This document shows positions 8,967-17,767 of a stretch of DNA of 64,000 bases, in pieces. The notes under the pieces are model-generated. The model searched no databases. It was not told where the DNA came from and was given only the letters and a program-made list of their open reading frames with translations. The stretch is from positions 62,001-126,000 of the forward strand of contig CAKPLT010000001.1 of the NCBI GenBank assembly GCA_934167755.1, read 5' to 3'. Position 1 is the first letter of the stretch. The number at the start of each line of letters is the position of its first letter. The stretch is from an uncultured Clostridia bacterium. GTDB taxonomy: Bacteria > Bacillota > Clostridia > TANB77 > CAG-508. Both the position numbers and the translations under genes were made by a program.

Positions 8967-10653
8967 AAAAATAAAAGAATTATCAAAAATTTTAATAAAA
9001 GATTATTTTCAAAATTTATATATTTTTAATAATAATAAATTAAATAAAAAATCAATATTTACTTGGTTATTAATAATTATTATCACAGCAATTACTTTTA
9101 TAAGTTATAAAACAATAAATTGGTTAAATAATTATGGACAGGTAATTTTATTTCTAAAAATATATTTACCAATACTTGCAACTATATTTATGTTTCAAGC
9201 AATATTAATATGTAGTAATGTATTTTTCTTCTCAAAGGATTTAGAATATATATTACCACTGCCGATAAAACCTATTGAGTTGCTAATTGCCAAATTTAAT
9301 AATGTTATAAGTATAACATATGGTATGGAAATATTGTTTTTAGCAATGCCATTATTAATATATGGAATAATAACTACTACACCTCTTATTTATTATTTGA
9401 TGATGATATTTGTTTTAATATTATTCCCGATATTTTTAATAACAATAATTTGTATAGTAATGTTATTTATAATGCAGTTAACTAAATTTATAAAAAATAA
9501 AGATTTATTTCAAATATTAATTGTAATAATATTATCATTTTTATTAACATCTGGAGTAACATATTTATTAAATTCATTATTTAATAATAATATAATTAAT
9601 ATAGAAATAAATGAAAATAATGAAACAGAAAATGTTGAATTAAATAAAAATATATTATCAAATAAACTAGATAAATTAAATAATTATTTTATAATAATAA
9701 ATCCAAGTATAGAATTGTTGACAAATTTAAAAATAATTAATTTAATAATTAATTTATTTAAAATAATTATTATTTCTATAATTAGTTTTTTTATATTTTT
9801 ATTTTTTGGAAAAATATTATATTTAAAAAATTTATTAAAAAATATTGCATATATAAATAAAAAGAAAAATAATAAAAAAATAATAAAAAATAAATATAAA
9901 AAAAATAAAATAAAAAAATCATATATAAAAAATGAATTTAAAAAAATAATAAAAAATCCAACATTTTTTATTCAATGTATTTTTCAGTATATTTTTATAA
10001 TAATAATTTTATTATTTATTTTAAATTTATTTATACCGATTGTTATGAAAAATTTTCAAGAAGAAAATTTGATAGATAAAATGGGAATAAATAATTTTGC
10101 ATTACAATGTATATGTATGATAATAATTATAATACAAATTATATTTACACTAACATCATTATCATTAACCTCAATTTCAAGAGATGGAAAAGATGCAATG
10201 GTTATGAAATATATACCAGTATCATTGTATAAACAATTTATATGGAAAAATATTCCACAAATATTAATTAATATTATTGCTATAATTGGTATGACTGTAA
10301 TTATTTATATTAATATACCAAGAGTTTCAATTTATTATTATTTATCTGGAATAATAATAGCTATGATATTAAATATAATAAATAGTTTTCTAATGGTAAT
10401 TGTTGATTTAAGAAAACCGAATTTAAATTGGATAACAGAAACATCAGCAATAAAAGATAATGGAAATAAATTATACCAATATGTTACTTCAATAATAATT
10501 ATTTTATTATTTATTTATTTTATAAAAATTTTTAATGATGTAAATATAAAAATTTCTTTTTTTATAATTATAATAATATTATTTATTATTTTATTTATAA
10601 TAATTGTTTTAATAAAAAATAATATAAATAAATTATTTAAAAAAATAAAATAA
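8959..10653 (+). CDS. ABC transporter permease, large polytopic
   Basis: Integral membrane partner of the preceding ATPase, 564 residues with about a dozen hydrophobic segments dominated by Ile, Leu and Asn/Lys. Recognisable features are FFSKDLEYILPLPIKP near residue 95, seen in putative ABC exporter permeases of Clostridia, and SRDGKDAMVMKYIPVS near 410. A basic, Lys/Asn-rich cytoplasmic loop lies near 290-330. Codon use is more AT-skewed than in neighbouring genes, largely because the protein itself is rich in Ile, Asn and Lys. Substrate unknown. Confidence 0.7.
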   Translation: MIKKIKELSKILIKDYFQNLYIFNNNKLNKKSIFTWLLIIIITAITFISYKTINWLNNYGQVILFLKIYLPILATIFMFQAILICSNVFFFSKDLEYILPLPIKPIELLIAKFNNVISITYGMEILFLAMPLLIYGIITTTPLIYYLMMIFVLILFPIFLITIICIVMLFIMQLTKFIKNKDLFQILIVIILSFLLTSGVTYLLNSLFNNNIINIEINENNETENVELNKNILSNKLDKLNNYFIIINPSIELLTNLKIINLIINLFKIIIISIISFFIFLFFGKILYLKNLLKNIAYINKKKNNKKIIKNKYKKNKIKKSYIKNEFKKIIKNPTFFIQCIFQYIFIIIILLFILNLFIPIVMKNFQEENLIDKMGINNFALQCICMIIIIIQIIFTLTSLSLTSISRDGKDAMVMKYIPVSLYKQFIWKNIPQILINIIAIIGMTVIIYINIPRVSIYYYLSGIIIAMILNIINSFLMVIVDLRKPNLNWITETSAIKDNGNKLYQYVTSIIIILLFIYFIKIFNDVNIKISFFIIIIILFIILFIIIVLIKNNINKLFKKIK

Positions 10654-10712
10654 TAAATAAATAATAAATAAAATAATAAATAAATAATAAATAAATAATG
10701 AATAAATAACAA
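10648..10712. repeat. Low-complexity AATA/AAATA tract
   Basis: About 65 bp built from tandem AATAAATA-type units directly after the permease stop. It has no coding content and is probably a slippage-prone microsatellite. Confidence 0.7.
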
Positions 10713-10738
10713 TTAAAATAATAATTAATAATTAATTG

Positions 10739-10768
10739 AAAACATGATAAAAAAATATCATGTTTTTT
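10739..10768 (+). terminator. Terminator after the ABC transporter
   Basis: The 11-bp stem AAAACATGATA / TATCATGTTTT is followed by more T residues, about 85 bp after the permease stop. Confidence 0.75.
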
Positions 10769-10887
10769 ATTTACTAAAAATAATTTCTAGAATTAAAGAA
10801 CTAAAACTTTAACATGTAAATTTTAATAAGAATAGTTCTAAAAAATAAACAATAATAATAGTATAAAGTAGACAAGGAGGAAACAAA

Positions 10888-11421
10888 ATGAAAAGGAAAA
10901 AATTAACAGTTATAATAACAATAATATTATTAATATTATTGACATTTTTTGTATATAAAAATGTAAGTATAGAAAAGAATAAAAATGATGAATATCAGGA
11001 TTATACGCCACAAGAAGAGATATCAGAAGAACAAAATAGACAGACAAAAATAACACTTTATTTTCAAAATGCAGAGACAGGAGAATTGGACACAGAAGTA
11101 AAAATAATTGATGCAAATATGTTAATAAATAATCCAGAAAAGGAAATAATTAATTTATTAATTAAAGGTCCACAAAGTAGTAATCTAAAAAAATTAATTC
11201 CAGAAGGAACAATATTACATGATATAAAAATAGAAAAATCATGTGCTATTATTAATATGTCAAATGAATTTTTGAATTATGAAAATGAAGAAAATAAATT
11301 AAAAATAATTAATAGTATAGTAAATTCATTAACTAATTTAAAAGAAATTGATTCTGTTAAATTTTTAATTAATGGAGAAAATAATGAAAAACTATCAGAT
11401 ACTTATATAAAAAATAATTAA
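10888..11421 (+). CDS. GerMN-domain (GerM-like) membrane-anchored protein
   Basis: The protein has 177 residues with one N-terminal membrane anchor (about 7-24), a short acidic linker, then a domain with KITLYF, EKEIINLLIKGP, LIPEGTILHDIKIEKSCAIINMS and SIVNSLTNLKEIDSVKFLINGE. This order matches the GerMN fold of GerM, a spore cortex/germination protein, and of many clostridial lipoproteins. There is no lipobox, so it is a transmembrane anchor. An ACAAGGAGGA site precedes the ATG. It is flanked by terminators and so is probably monocistronic. Confidence 0.7.
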   Translation: MKRKKLTVIITIILLILLTFFVYKNVSIEKNKNDEYQDYTPQEEISEEQNRQTKITLYFQNAETGELDTEVKIIDANMLINNPEKEIINLLIKGPQSSNLKKLIPEGTILHDIKIEKSCAIINMSNEFLNYENEENKLKIINSIVNSLTNLKEIDSVKFLINGENNEKLSDTYIKNN

Positions 11422-11436
11422 AAATAAATAAATAGA

Positions 11437-11476
11437 AAATAAATATTAAATAAAAAAATTTAATATTTATTTTTTT
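11437..11476. terminator. Bidirectional terminator between convergent genes
   Basis: AAATAAATATTAAAT pairs with ATTTAATATTTATTT around a 6-7 nt A-rich loop, with T runs on the right and A runs on the left. It can end both the GerM-like gene and the minus-strand gene at 11505. Confidence 0.7.
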
Positions 11477-11504
11477 ATATTTTATTTTAAAAATTAATAA
11501 ATAA

Positions 11505-11801
11505 TTATTTTAATAAATGAATAATTTTAATATATTTTATAAAATTGCTAAATTTATTTAAAAAACATTCAACATCATTTAAAGATGTACATGTTTCTTT
11601 TTTTAGTGATTTAAAATTAAACTTTTTTTTAGGAGGACCTTTTTTTGGGGGTGGAGGGCAAGGTGGTGGTGGATATTTTGGAACATTGGGTGGAGAAGCA
11701 TGATTAGGTTGTGATGTTCTAGTATTTTGGTGAATAATTTGAGGGTAATTATTTTGCAAATAATAATTATTATTAAAATTATTTCTATAAAAATTTGGCA
11801 T
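11505..11801 (-). CDS. Small Asn/Tyr/Pro-rich protein, unknown
   Basis: The protein has 98 residues and I do not recognise the family. The N-terminus is Asn/Tyr-rich (MPNFYRNNFNNNYY). A proline block near 42-58 (PPPPCPPPPKK) and a basic stretch follow, then a C-terminal amphipathic segment with two cysteines (ETCTSLNDVECFL). TAGGAGTG precedes the ATG on the minus strand. The composition suggests a spore-surface or structural protein. The minus-strand gene at 55223 starts with a similar Tyr/Asn/Pro-rich pattern. Function not assigned. Confidence 0.55.
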   Translation of the reverse strand: MPNFYRNNFNNNYYLQNNYPQIIHQNTRTSQPNHASPPNVPKYPPPPCPPPPKKGPPKKKFNFKSLKKETCTSLNDVECFLNKFSNFIKYIKIIHLLK

Positions 11802-11965
11802 AAAATCACACTCCTAAAAAGTATTTTTTATATTATATGAAAATTATATAAAAAATGTTTTATTTATTAAAATTAATTAATTAAAAATAATATTAAATAA
11901 AAATATTTAATAATTTATAAAAATGTGATAAAATATAAAAAAATAAAAATGAGAGGAAAACAAAA

Positions 11966-12787
11966 ATGAATGGAAAATTGTATATAGTAGCAACACCAAT
12001 AGGAAATTTAGAAGATATAACATTAAGAGCATTAAAAATTTTAAAAGAGGTTAATATAATTGCAGCAGAGGATACAAGACAAACATTAAAATTATTAAAT
12101 CATTTTGAAATATCTAAACCATTGATAAGTTATCATAGACACAATGAGGAAATAAAAAGCAATATATTAATTGAAAGATTAAAAAAAGGAGAAAATATAG
12201 CATTAGTTTCCGATGCTGGAACTCCAGGAATATGTGATCCGGGAGAAGAAGTTATAAAAAAAGCAATTGAAGAAAATATAGATGTTATACCAATACCAGG
12301 AGCGTGTGCAATGATAAACGCACTAATTACATCAGGATTAGATACATCTGAATTTTCCTTTTTAGGTTTTTTACCATTAAATAAAAAATTAAGAAAAGAA
12401 AAAATAGAAGAAATAAAAAATTCAGAAAAAACAATAATAATATATGAAGCACCACATAAAATGAAAAATACTTTACAGGATTTAAAAGAAATATTAAAAA
12501 ATAGAAAAATAGTATTAGCAAGAGAATTAACAAAAATACACGAGGAATTTATTAGAAAAAATATTGAAGAGTTATTAAAAGAAATTGATAATATGAAAGG
12601 TGAAATGATATTGATTATTGAGGGAAATAAAAAAGAAAAAAATTCAGAAAATGAATTGAATTTTTTAAGCTTAGAAGAACATTATAATTATTATAAAAAT
12701 CAAGGATTAGAAAAAAAAGAAATAATTAAAAAAATTGCTAAAGATAGAAATGTAAATAAAAATGAAATATATATGAAATTTATTTAA
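11966..12787 (+). CDS. rsmI: 16S rRNA 2'-O-methyltransferase RsmI
   Basis: SAM-dependent enzyme that 2'-O-methylates C1402 of 16S rRNA. The 273 residues show the RsmI tetrapyrrole-methylase fold: LYIVATPIGNLEDITLRA at the start, AAEDTRQTLKLL near 35, ALVSDAGTPGICDPG near 82, PIPGACAMINALITSGL near 110 and FLGFLP near 134. Length is normal. GAGAGGAAAAC precedes the ATG. In many Clostridia rsmI lies near abrB, as here, where abrB follows in convergent orientation. Confidence 0.93.
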   Translation: MNGKLYIVATPIGNLEDITLRALKILKEVNIIAAEDTRQTLKLLNHFEISKPLISYHRHNEEIKSNILIERLKKGENIALVSDAGTPGICDPGEEVIKKAIEENIDVIPIPGACAMINALITSGLDTSEFSFLGFLPLNKKLRKEKIEEIKNSEKTIIIYEAPHKMKNTLQDLKEILKNRKIVLARELTKIHEEFIRKNIEELLKEIDNMKGEMILIIEGNKKEKNSENELNFLSLEEHYNYYKNQGLEKKEIIKKIAKDRNVNKNEIYMKFI

Positions 12788-12846
12788 AAATTTTCTTAAA
12801 ACTATTTATATATAATTTATATTAATACATTAAAAACATTTTTACT

Positions 12847-12903
12847 AAAAAAGATTATAGTTATTTAATTTTGGGTGTAGGTAAACAACTATAATCTTTT
12901 TTA
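12847..12903. terminator. Bidirectional terminator, rsmI/abrB
   Basis: AAAAAAGATTATAGTT pairs with AACTATAATCTTTTTT across a 24-nt loop. It has A and T tracts on both sides and so serves the two convergent genes. Confidence 0.8.
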
Positions 12904-12906
12904 TAT

Positions 12907-13170
12907 TTATTCATTATCTTTTTTATTTTCAAAATTAGAAAGCTTTTCAGCACATTTTGAGCAAACTAATTTATCTTTATATGATATTAAATTTTTTGTA
13001 TTTCCACAAAAAACGCAATTAGGTTCATATTTTTTTAATATAATAGAAGAACCATCAACATAAATTTCTATTGGATCTTTTTCAGCTATATCAAATTTGT
13101 TTCTAATTTCTATTGGGATAACTACTCTTCCTAACTCATCAACTTTTCTAACAATACCTGTAGACTTCAT
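12907..13170 (-). CDS. abrB: AbrB-family transition-state regulator
   Basis: DNA-binding regulator of transition-phase and sporulation genes, 87 residues. The swapped-hairpin domain MKSTGIVRKVDELGRVVIP with EKDPIEIYVDG and IILKKYEP is the classic AbrB N-terminus. The C-terminus carries two CxxC pairs (CVFCGN and CSKC), a small zinc-ribbon-like tail common in clostridial AbrB and absent from Bacillus AbrB. AAGGAGG precedes the start. It lies beside spmAB, in keeping with a sporulation neighbourhood. Confidence 0.9.
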   Translation of the reverse strand: MKSTGIVRKVDELGRVVIPIEIRNKFDIAEKDPIEIYVDGSSIILKKYEPNCVFCGNTKNLISYKDKLVCSKCAEKLSNFENKKDNE

Positions 13171-13314
13171 AATACGCCTCCTTAAACATTTTTATCAATT
13201 CGTAATATATAATAGCATAAAAATTGGAAATGGTCAATCAAAATTTCAAATTATTGTAAAAGTATTTGTTATAATTTGCTGGTTTGTATAATATAAATAT
13301 AAAAAGGAGTAGAA

Positions 13315-13896
13315 ATGTTAAATATATTATGGCCTTTTTTTATAATAATATCAATCATTTATGCAATTTTTTCTGGAAATTTAGAGAGCCTTAACAGTTC
13401 GATTTTTAATTCAACTGAAAGTGCGGTCAGTTTAACTCTAACATTGATTGGAATGACTTGTCTTTGGAGTGGGATTATGGAAATTGCTTCTCAGACTAAT
13501 ATTATAAAGTATATATCTAAAATATTGAAACCAGTTGTAAAAAAATTGTTCCCAGATATAAATTCAGAAAGTAAATCATTTGACAATATAATAATGAATA
13601 TTATAGCTAATATATTAGGGTTAGGAAATGCTGCCACTCCTTTAGGCCTAAAGGCAATGAAAGAATTACAAAAAGAAAATGATGATAAAGAGACTTTAAG
13701 CGATAATATGATGATATTAATTGTTTTAAATACAGCTTCATTGCAAATTATACCAACAACTGTTATTTCTATTAGAAGTTCCCTTGGATCAAATAATCCA
13801 ACTCAAATTATATTTCCTGTGTGGTTATCCACAATTTGTGCAGCAGCTGTGGGAATAGTTTGTTGTAAATTTATTATTAAATGTACGAAAAAATGA
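13315..13896 (+). CDS. spmA: Spore maturation protein A
   Basis: Polytopic membrane protein needed for spore core dehydration, 193 residues as expected. Family signatures are NSTESAVSLTLTLIGMTCLWSGIMEIA near 40, NIIANILGLGNAATPLGLKAM near 92 and MLIVLNTASLQIIPTT near 133. AAAAAGGAG precedes the ATG. SpmB follows 25 bp downstream. The nucleoside-recognition (Gate) fold is known for this family, but the substrate is not. Confidence 0.93.
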   Translation: MLNILWPFFIIISIIYAIFSGNLESLNSSIFNSTESAVSLTLTLIGMTCLWSGIMEIASQTNIIKYISKILKPVVKKLFPDINSESKSFDNIIMNIIANILGLGNAATPLGLKAMKELQKENDDKETLSDNMMILIVLNTASLQIIPTTVISIRSSLGSNNPTQIIFPVWLSTICAAAVGIVCCKFIIKCTKK

Positions 13897-13921
13897 AAGG
13901 AGATTTTATAAATTAAAATAT

Positions 13922-14455
13922 ATGAAAATTGTTAATTATATTTCAATAATAGCAATACCATTTATAATATTAATAATTGTTTTTGAAGCAATTAAGGATA
14001 AAAAAAACGCTTTTGATATTTTTCTAAAAGGCGGAATTGACGGAGTAAATATAACCTTGAAAATTTTTCCAACATTAATTGGATTATTTATGGCAATTGG
14101 AATGCTTAGAAGTTCAGGAATTATTGAATTTATTACACAAATAATTTCACCAATATTATCTTTTATTCAATTTCCTAAAGAAGTTGTTCCTCTTGCACTT
14201 TTAAGGCCTATTTCTGGAAGTGCTTCTATGGCTGTTGCAACAGATATTATAAAAAATAATGGGGCAGATTCTTTTATTGGAATATTGGCTTCTGTAATAA
14301 TGGGTTCTACTGAAACAACATTATATACAATAGCAGTATATACAAGTTCTGTTAAAATAAAAAATACAAGAGGAGTTTTAATTGCAGCTTTAGCAGCTGA
14401 TTTTACAGGAATAATTGTATCATTATTAATTTGTAAAGTTATTTTAAAAATATAA
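13922..14455 (+). CDS. spmB: Spore maturation protein B
   Basis: Partner of SpmA, 177 residues with four or more membrane helices. Signatures are GGIDGVNITLKIFPTLIGLFMAIGMLRSSG near 40, PKEVVPLALLRPISGSASMAVATDI near 87 and SFIGILASVIMGSTETTLYTIAVY near 118. The only plausible AGGAG lies about 20 bp before this ATG, which is unusually far, and no in-frame ATG, GTG or TTG lies between. Translation may rely on coupling to spmA. Confidence 0.9.
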   Translation: MKIVNYISIIAIPFIILIIVFEAIKDKKNAFDIFLKGGIDGVNITLKIFPTLIGLFMAIGMLRSSGIIEFITQIISPILSFIQFPKEVVPLALLRPISGSASMAVATDIIKNNGADSFIGILASVIMGSTETTLYTIAVYTSSVKIKNTRGVLIAALAADFTGIIVSLLICKVILKI

Positions 14456-14490
14456 AATATAATGAATAGATAAGCTATTGTGAGTTATGT

Positions 14491-14508
14491 TTGTCGAAGA
14501 TTGTCGAA
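14491..14508 (+). promoter_or_regulatory. Tandem Spo0A boxes
   Basis: Two perfect TGTCGAA heptamers (14492-14498 and 14502-14508) are repeated in the same direction with a 10-bp period, one helical turn. TGTCGAA is the known Spo0A~P binding consensus. They lie 30 bp upstream of a consensus-like -35 hexamer in a stretch with no coding sequence. Confidence 0.7.
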
Positions 14509-14537
14509 CGATTTTTCAGAAATTTTTTTAAATGTTA

Positions 14538-14566
14538 TTGACAAAATAAAAATTATATTGTAACAT
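14538..14566 (+). promoter_or_regulatory. Promoter downstream of the Spo0A boxes
   Basis: TTGACA (14538-14543), a 17-bp spacer and TAACAT (14561-14566). There is no open reading frame downstream on this strand, so the likely product is a non-coding RNA starting near 14573. Confidence 0.55.
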
Positions 14567-14628
14567 TATGTTAAATCGATTGAATCAAAAAATTAAATCA
14601 AAAAAATTTTATTATTAAGTTTTTAATC

Positions 14629-14782
14629 TTGTAAAGGGAATAATCTAAAATTCCCCCATTGAACTATTATTAAAATAAATTTTTTGAAATATTAAAAAAA
14701 TAAAACTAAATTCAGGCCCCCTAAAACCTAATTTAACATTACTATATTTCTCTTTATTAGTTCCAGATTATTCCTTTTACAA
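14629..14782 (+). ncRNA. Candidate structured RNA between spmB and walJ
   Basis: The segment is closed by an 18-bp stem (14629-14646 with 14765-14782) that is fully paired as RNA, counting one G-U. Inside, GAACTA (14661-14666) pairs with TAGTTC (14758-14763). This leaves a one-sided 14-nt bulge, AAAATTCCCCCATT, on the 5' side. A long closing helix with an asymmetric bubble is a 6S-RNA-like layout, but I cannot confirm that family. It could also be the 3' untranslated region of minus-strand walJ, or a small inverted-repeat element. The stretch 14456-14786 has no coding potential that I can see. Confidence 0.35.
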
Positions 14783-14786
14783 AATC

Positions 14787-15581
14787 TTATAAAGTAATTA
14801 ATTTACTAGGACAATCCCTATTTGCTACAGATAATTTTATTGAACTATTATCAGTATGATTGGAAATTATTTCGTCAATTACTGTTTGATATGCAAGTTC
14901 AGGAAAATTACTTTCTTTACTTAAATGCCCAAGCATAGCTGTATTTAAATTGCTATTTTTTAATAGATAAGATATTGTTTTTCCAGCCATATTGTTAGAT
15001 AAATGTCCGGTTTCACCAGCAATACGAGATTTTAATCTATATGGGTATGAACAACATTTTAAAACTTCTGTATCATAATTTGATTCTAGTAAAATAAATT
15101 CACTACCTTCCAAATGATTAACAATAGATTTAGTCATATGACCAATATCTGTTGCAATACTAATTTGATGTTCATTACCCTTTATAATATTAAATCCGCA
15201 AGGATTTGCTGCATCATGTGGAATACTAAAAGGAAGTATTCCTAAATCATTTATATAAAATTTTTCTGAAAGATTAAAATAATTTATATTATTTTCAGAT
15301 ATTTTTTCTGTTTGTGTAGGCATTGCTTCAAATGTTTCTTTAGCAGAAAAAACAGGAATATCGAATTTCCTTGAAATTGTTGATACTCCTTTAACATGAT
15401 CTGAATGTTCATGTGTTACTAAAATTGCATTGATTGAGGATGGCTCAATATCGATCGATTTTAATGCTTCTTCAATTTTTTTACAACTCATTCCTGCATC
15501 AATTAAAATTTTAGTATTTTCTGTTTCTACAAATAAACTATTACCACTACTACCACTGTATAAACTACAAAAATTTAGCAT
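14787..15581 (-). CDS. walJ: WalJ/YycJ metallo-beta-lactamase-fold hydrolase
   Basis: Metal-dependent hydrolase or nuclease-like protein, 264 residues. It begins with the family signature FCSLYSGSSGNSLFVET, followed by LIDAGMSCKKIEEAL, the metal motif THEHSDHVKG (HxHxDH), IPHDA, ATDIGHMT and LLESNYD. This matches YycJ/WalJ, which in Bacilli is co-transcribed with the WalRK cell-wall kinase system. Here it follows murA by 21 bp on the same strand, again a cell-wall context. Confidence 0.88.
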   Translation of the reverse strand: MLNFCSLYSGSSGNSLFVETENTKILIDAGMSCKKIEEALKSIDIEPSSINAILVTHEHSDHVKGVSTISRKFDIPVFSAKETFEAMPTQTEKISENNINYFNLSEKFYINDLGILPFSIPHDAANPCGFNIIKGNEHQISIATDIGHMTKSIVNHLEGSEFILLESNYDTEVLKCCSYPYRLKSRIAGETGHLSNNMAGKTISYLLKNSNLNTAMLGHLSKESNFPELAYQTVIDEIISNHTDNSSIKLSVANRDCPSKLITL

Positions 15582-15602
15582 ATGTATTTCTTCTTTCTAA
15601 TG

Positions 15603-16862
15603 TTATTCTTTAACTCTTTCTATTTTAGCACCTAGTTTTCTAAATTTTTCTTCTATGTTTTCATATCCCCTGTCTATGTGCTCTAAATTGTATATTTCAG
15701 TTTTTCCATCTGCAATTATTCCGGCTATTATTAGTGCAGCACCAGCTCTTAGGTCTGATGAATATACTGGTGAACCTGATAACTTTTCTACACCTTCGAA
15801 AAATGCAGATTTACCTTGTGCTGTAATATTTGCTCCCATTTTGTTTAATTCTTCTGTGTATTGAAATCTTGACTCCCAAATATTTTCAATAATCCTGCTT
15901 GTACCATTAGCAATAGAAAGAACTACACCCATTTGTGGTTGCAAATCAGTAGGAAATCCAGGATATGGTTGCGTTTTGATAATTGCTTTTGAAGGTCTTT
16001 CATCACACCAAACTTTTATCTCATCTCCAAAATCTTCAACATGTCCACCAATTTCTAATATTTTAGCTGTAATTGCCTCTAAATGCTTTGTGATACAGTT
16101 TTTAATTAAAATATCTCCTTTAGATGCTACAGCTGCAAGCATAAAAGTACCGGCTTCTATCTGATCAGGAACTATAGAGTATGTACCATTTCCAGAAAGT
16201 TTTTTTACTCCATTAATTTTTATTACATCTGTTCCAGCACCACGAATATCAGCTCCCATAGTGTTCAAGAAGTTTGCAACATCTACAATATGAGGCTCTT
16301 TAGCAGCATTATCTATGATTGTAGTTCCTTCTGCTAAAACTGCAGAAAGCATTACATTAATTGTTGCTCCGACAGAAACAACATCCATATATATTGATGT
16401 TCCAACTAGTTTGGAAGCTGATGCAGATATTTTACCTTGTCCAACATCTACTTTTGCTCCTAATGCTTCAAAGCCTTTTATATGTTGATCTATAGGTCGT
16501 GCTCCTAATTTACAACCACCAGGCATCCCAACAGAAATTTTTCCTGTTCTTCCGAGCATACTTCCTAATATATAATATGAAGCTCTAAATTTACTTGTTA
16601 ATTCTTCAGAAGCTTCTGTTTTTGTTATATTTCTTGTATCTATTGTAATTTTATTTTGTGAAATCCATGTTATTTTTGCTCCAAGTCCTTCTAATATTTC
16701 ACATGATTTTTTTACATCACTTATATTTGGTAAATTTTCGATTGTACAGATCCCATCTATTAAAAGTGTTGCTGGTAAAATTGCTACTGCTGCATTTTTT
16801 GCACCACTTATTGTTACTTCTCCTTTTAAAGGTGTCTTTCCAGTGATAACTAATTTTTCCAA
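15603..16862 (-). CDS. murA: UDP-N-acetylglucosamine 1-carboxyvinyltransferase MurA
   Basis: First committed enzyme of peptidoglycan synthesis, transferring enolpyruvate from PEP to UDP-GlcNAc. The 419 residues are the normal length. They include SGAKNAAVAILPATLL near 19, the loop GMPGGCKLGARP with the catalytic cysteine at about 117 (the usual fosfomycin target), YSIVPDQIEAGTFMLAA and TDLQPQMGVVLSIANG. A GGAGGAAT site precedes the ATG on the minus strand. It lies between spoIIR and walJ; the spoIIR-murA order is frequent in Clostridia. Confidence 0.95.
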   Translation of the reverse strand: MEKLVITGKTPLKGEVTISGAKNAAVAILPATLLIDGICTIENLPNISDVKKSCEILEGLGAKITWISQNKITIDTRNITKTEASEELTSKFRASYYILGSMLGRTGKISVGMPGGCKLGARPIDQHIKGFEALGAKVDVGQGKISASASKLVGTSIYMDVVSVGATINVMLSAVLAEGTTIIDNAAKEPHIVDVANFLNTMGADIRGAGTDVIKINGVKKLSGNGTYSIVPDQIEAGTFMLAAVASKGDILIKNCITKHLEAITAKILEIGGHVEDFGDEIKVWCDERPSKAIIKTQPYPGFPTDLQPQMGVVLSIANGTSRIIENIWESRFQYTEELNKMGANITAQGKSAFFEGVEKLSGSPVYSSDLRAGAALIIAGIIADGKTEIYNLEHIDRGYENIEEKFRKLGAKIERVKE

Positions 16863-16949
16863 AAGTATTCCTCCTTAAATATTTATTCATTAGAAAATAT
16901 ATCATAAAAAATACAATATTACAACAGTTTTGAAAGAAATTATTGGATA

Positions 16950-17615
16950 TTAACGGTTTGCAGTAAGCAATCCTTTTTCAGCAAAAAATTCAATTAGTTT
17001 AAATTTTAATTTTATCTCAGAGCTTGATTTGTCTGAAATTATGTTATAAGATTCATTTTCAAGATTTTTTTCAAGATTATTTTTGGCTTCATCATCAACA
17101 ATTCCAGAAGACACATCAATAAAACATAAAGAAGGGAACATTACACACCACCAATTTTTCCCTTTAGCATTACCAATTTCAACTCTTAAAGCATCATAAA
17201 ATCCAGCTGGTAAAGAAATATCTCCATAATTTTTTGTTGGAAAATAAAAATTACCTATATTAATATTTACAGAATAATTATAACCATTTTCATATATAGT
17301 ATTTTCGGCTATTTTTTGAAATTCTTGTTTATGCTTATTTACTAAAGAAATTGCTTCTGCCTTAGTTGAACAACTTGAACATATTGTGTTCATATAATTT
17401 AGTAAAGAATCTCTTACTTTGAGTTTTAAACTCTGATCTTCTTCTGAATTACTATTGGCTAAAACATGTAATCTAAAAACAGATTCAGATAAATCACTAG
17501 AGATAGCAGAGACATAACTTTTAGCACAAATAAATATATAAATAAATAATAGAAAAGTAAGTAAACTTAAATTTCTTAATTTGGAATTTTTCATAAAATT
17601 TAAAATTTTTTTCAT
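16950..17615 (-). CDS. spoIIR: Stage II sporulation protein R
   Basis: Forespore-secreted signal that triggers SpoIIGA processing of pro-sigma-E in the mother cell. The 221 residues from the ATG at 17615 follow AGGAGGATTTAT; longer upstream in-frame starts lack this. A signal or anchor helix (about 16-36) precedes VFRLHVLANSNSEEDQSLKLKVRD, VNINIGNFYFPTKNYGDISLPAGFYDALRVEIG and KNWWCVMFPSLCFIDVS, all diagnostic of SpoIIR. It is read divergently from the gene at 17768. Confidence 0.93.
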   Translation of the reverse strand: MKKILNFMKNSKLRNLSLLTFLLFIYIFICAKSYVSAISSDLSESVFRLHVLANSNSEEDQSLKLKVRDSLLNYMNTICSSCSTKAEAISLVNKHKQEFQKIAENTIYENGYNYSVNINIGNFYFPTKNYGDISLPAGFYDALRVEIGNAKGKNWWCVMFPSLCFIDVSSGIVDDEAKNNLEKNLENESYNIISDKSSSEIKLKFKLIEFFAEKGLLTANR

Positions 17616-17705
17616 ATAAATCCTCCTAAAAACATTTTTTCTAAAATATATCATTAAAATAATTATTAACCAAAAAAATTTAATTATACATTTCAGAAAA
17701 AATGC

Positions 17706-17741
17706 TTGACAACAAATAATTAAAATGGTAAAATTTACCAT
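17706..17741 (+). promoter_or_regulatory. Promoter with palindrome over the -10 region
   Basis: TTGACA (17706-17711), a 17-bp spacer and TAAAAT (17729-17734). A perfect 8-bp inverted repeat, ATGGTAAA-A-TTTACCAT (17725-17741), covers the -10 box and could be a repressor operator. Its arms match the arm sequence of the 31-nt hairpin repeats elsewhere in the window, which may be coincidence. Confidence 0.6.
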
Positions 17742-17767
17742 AAGAACAATCGGAAGGGATGAAAAAA

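Noticed and set aside
10648..10712. CRISPR-like or regulatory tandem repeat
   Set aside because: Units are 4-5 bp AATA-type low complexity with no spacers, so it is a simple microsatellite. No CRISPR array was seen in the window.
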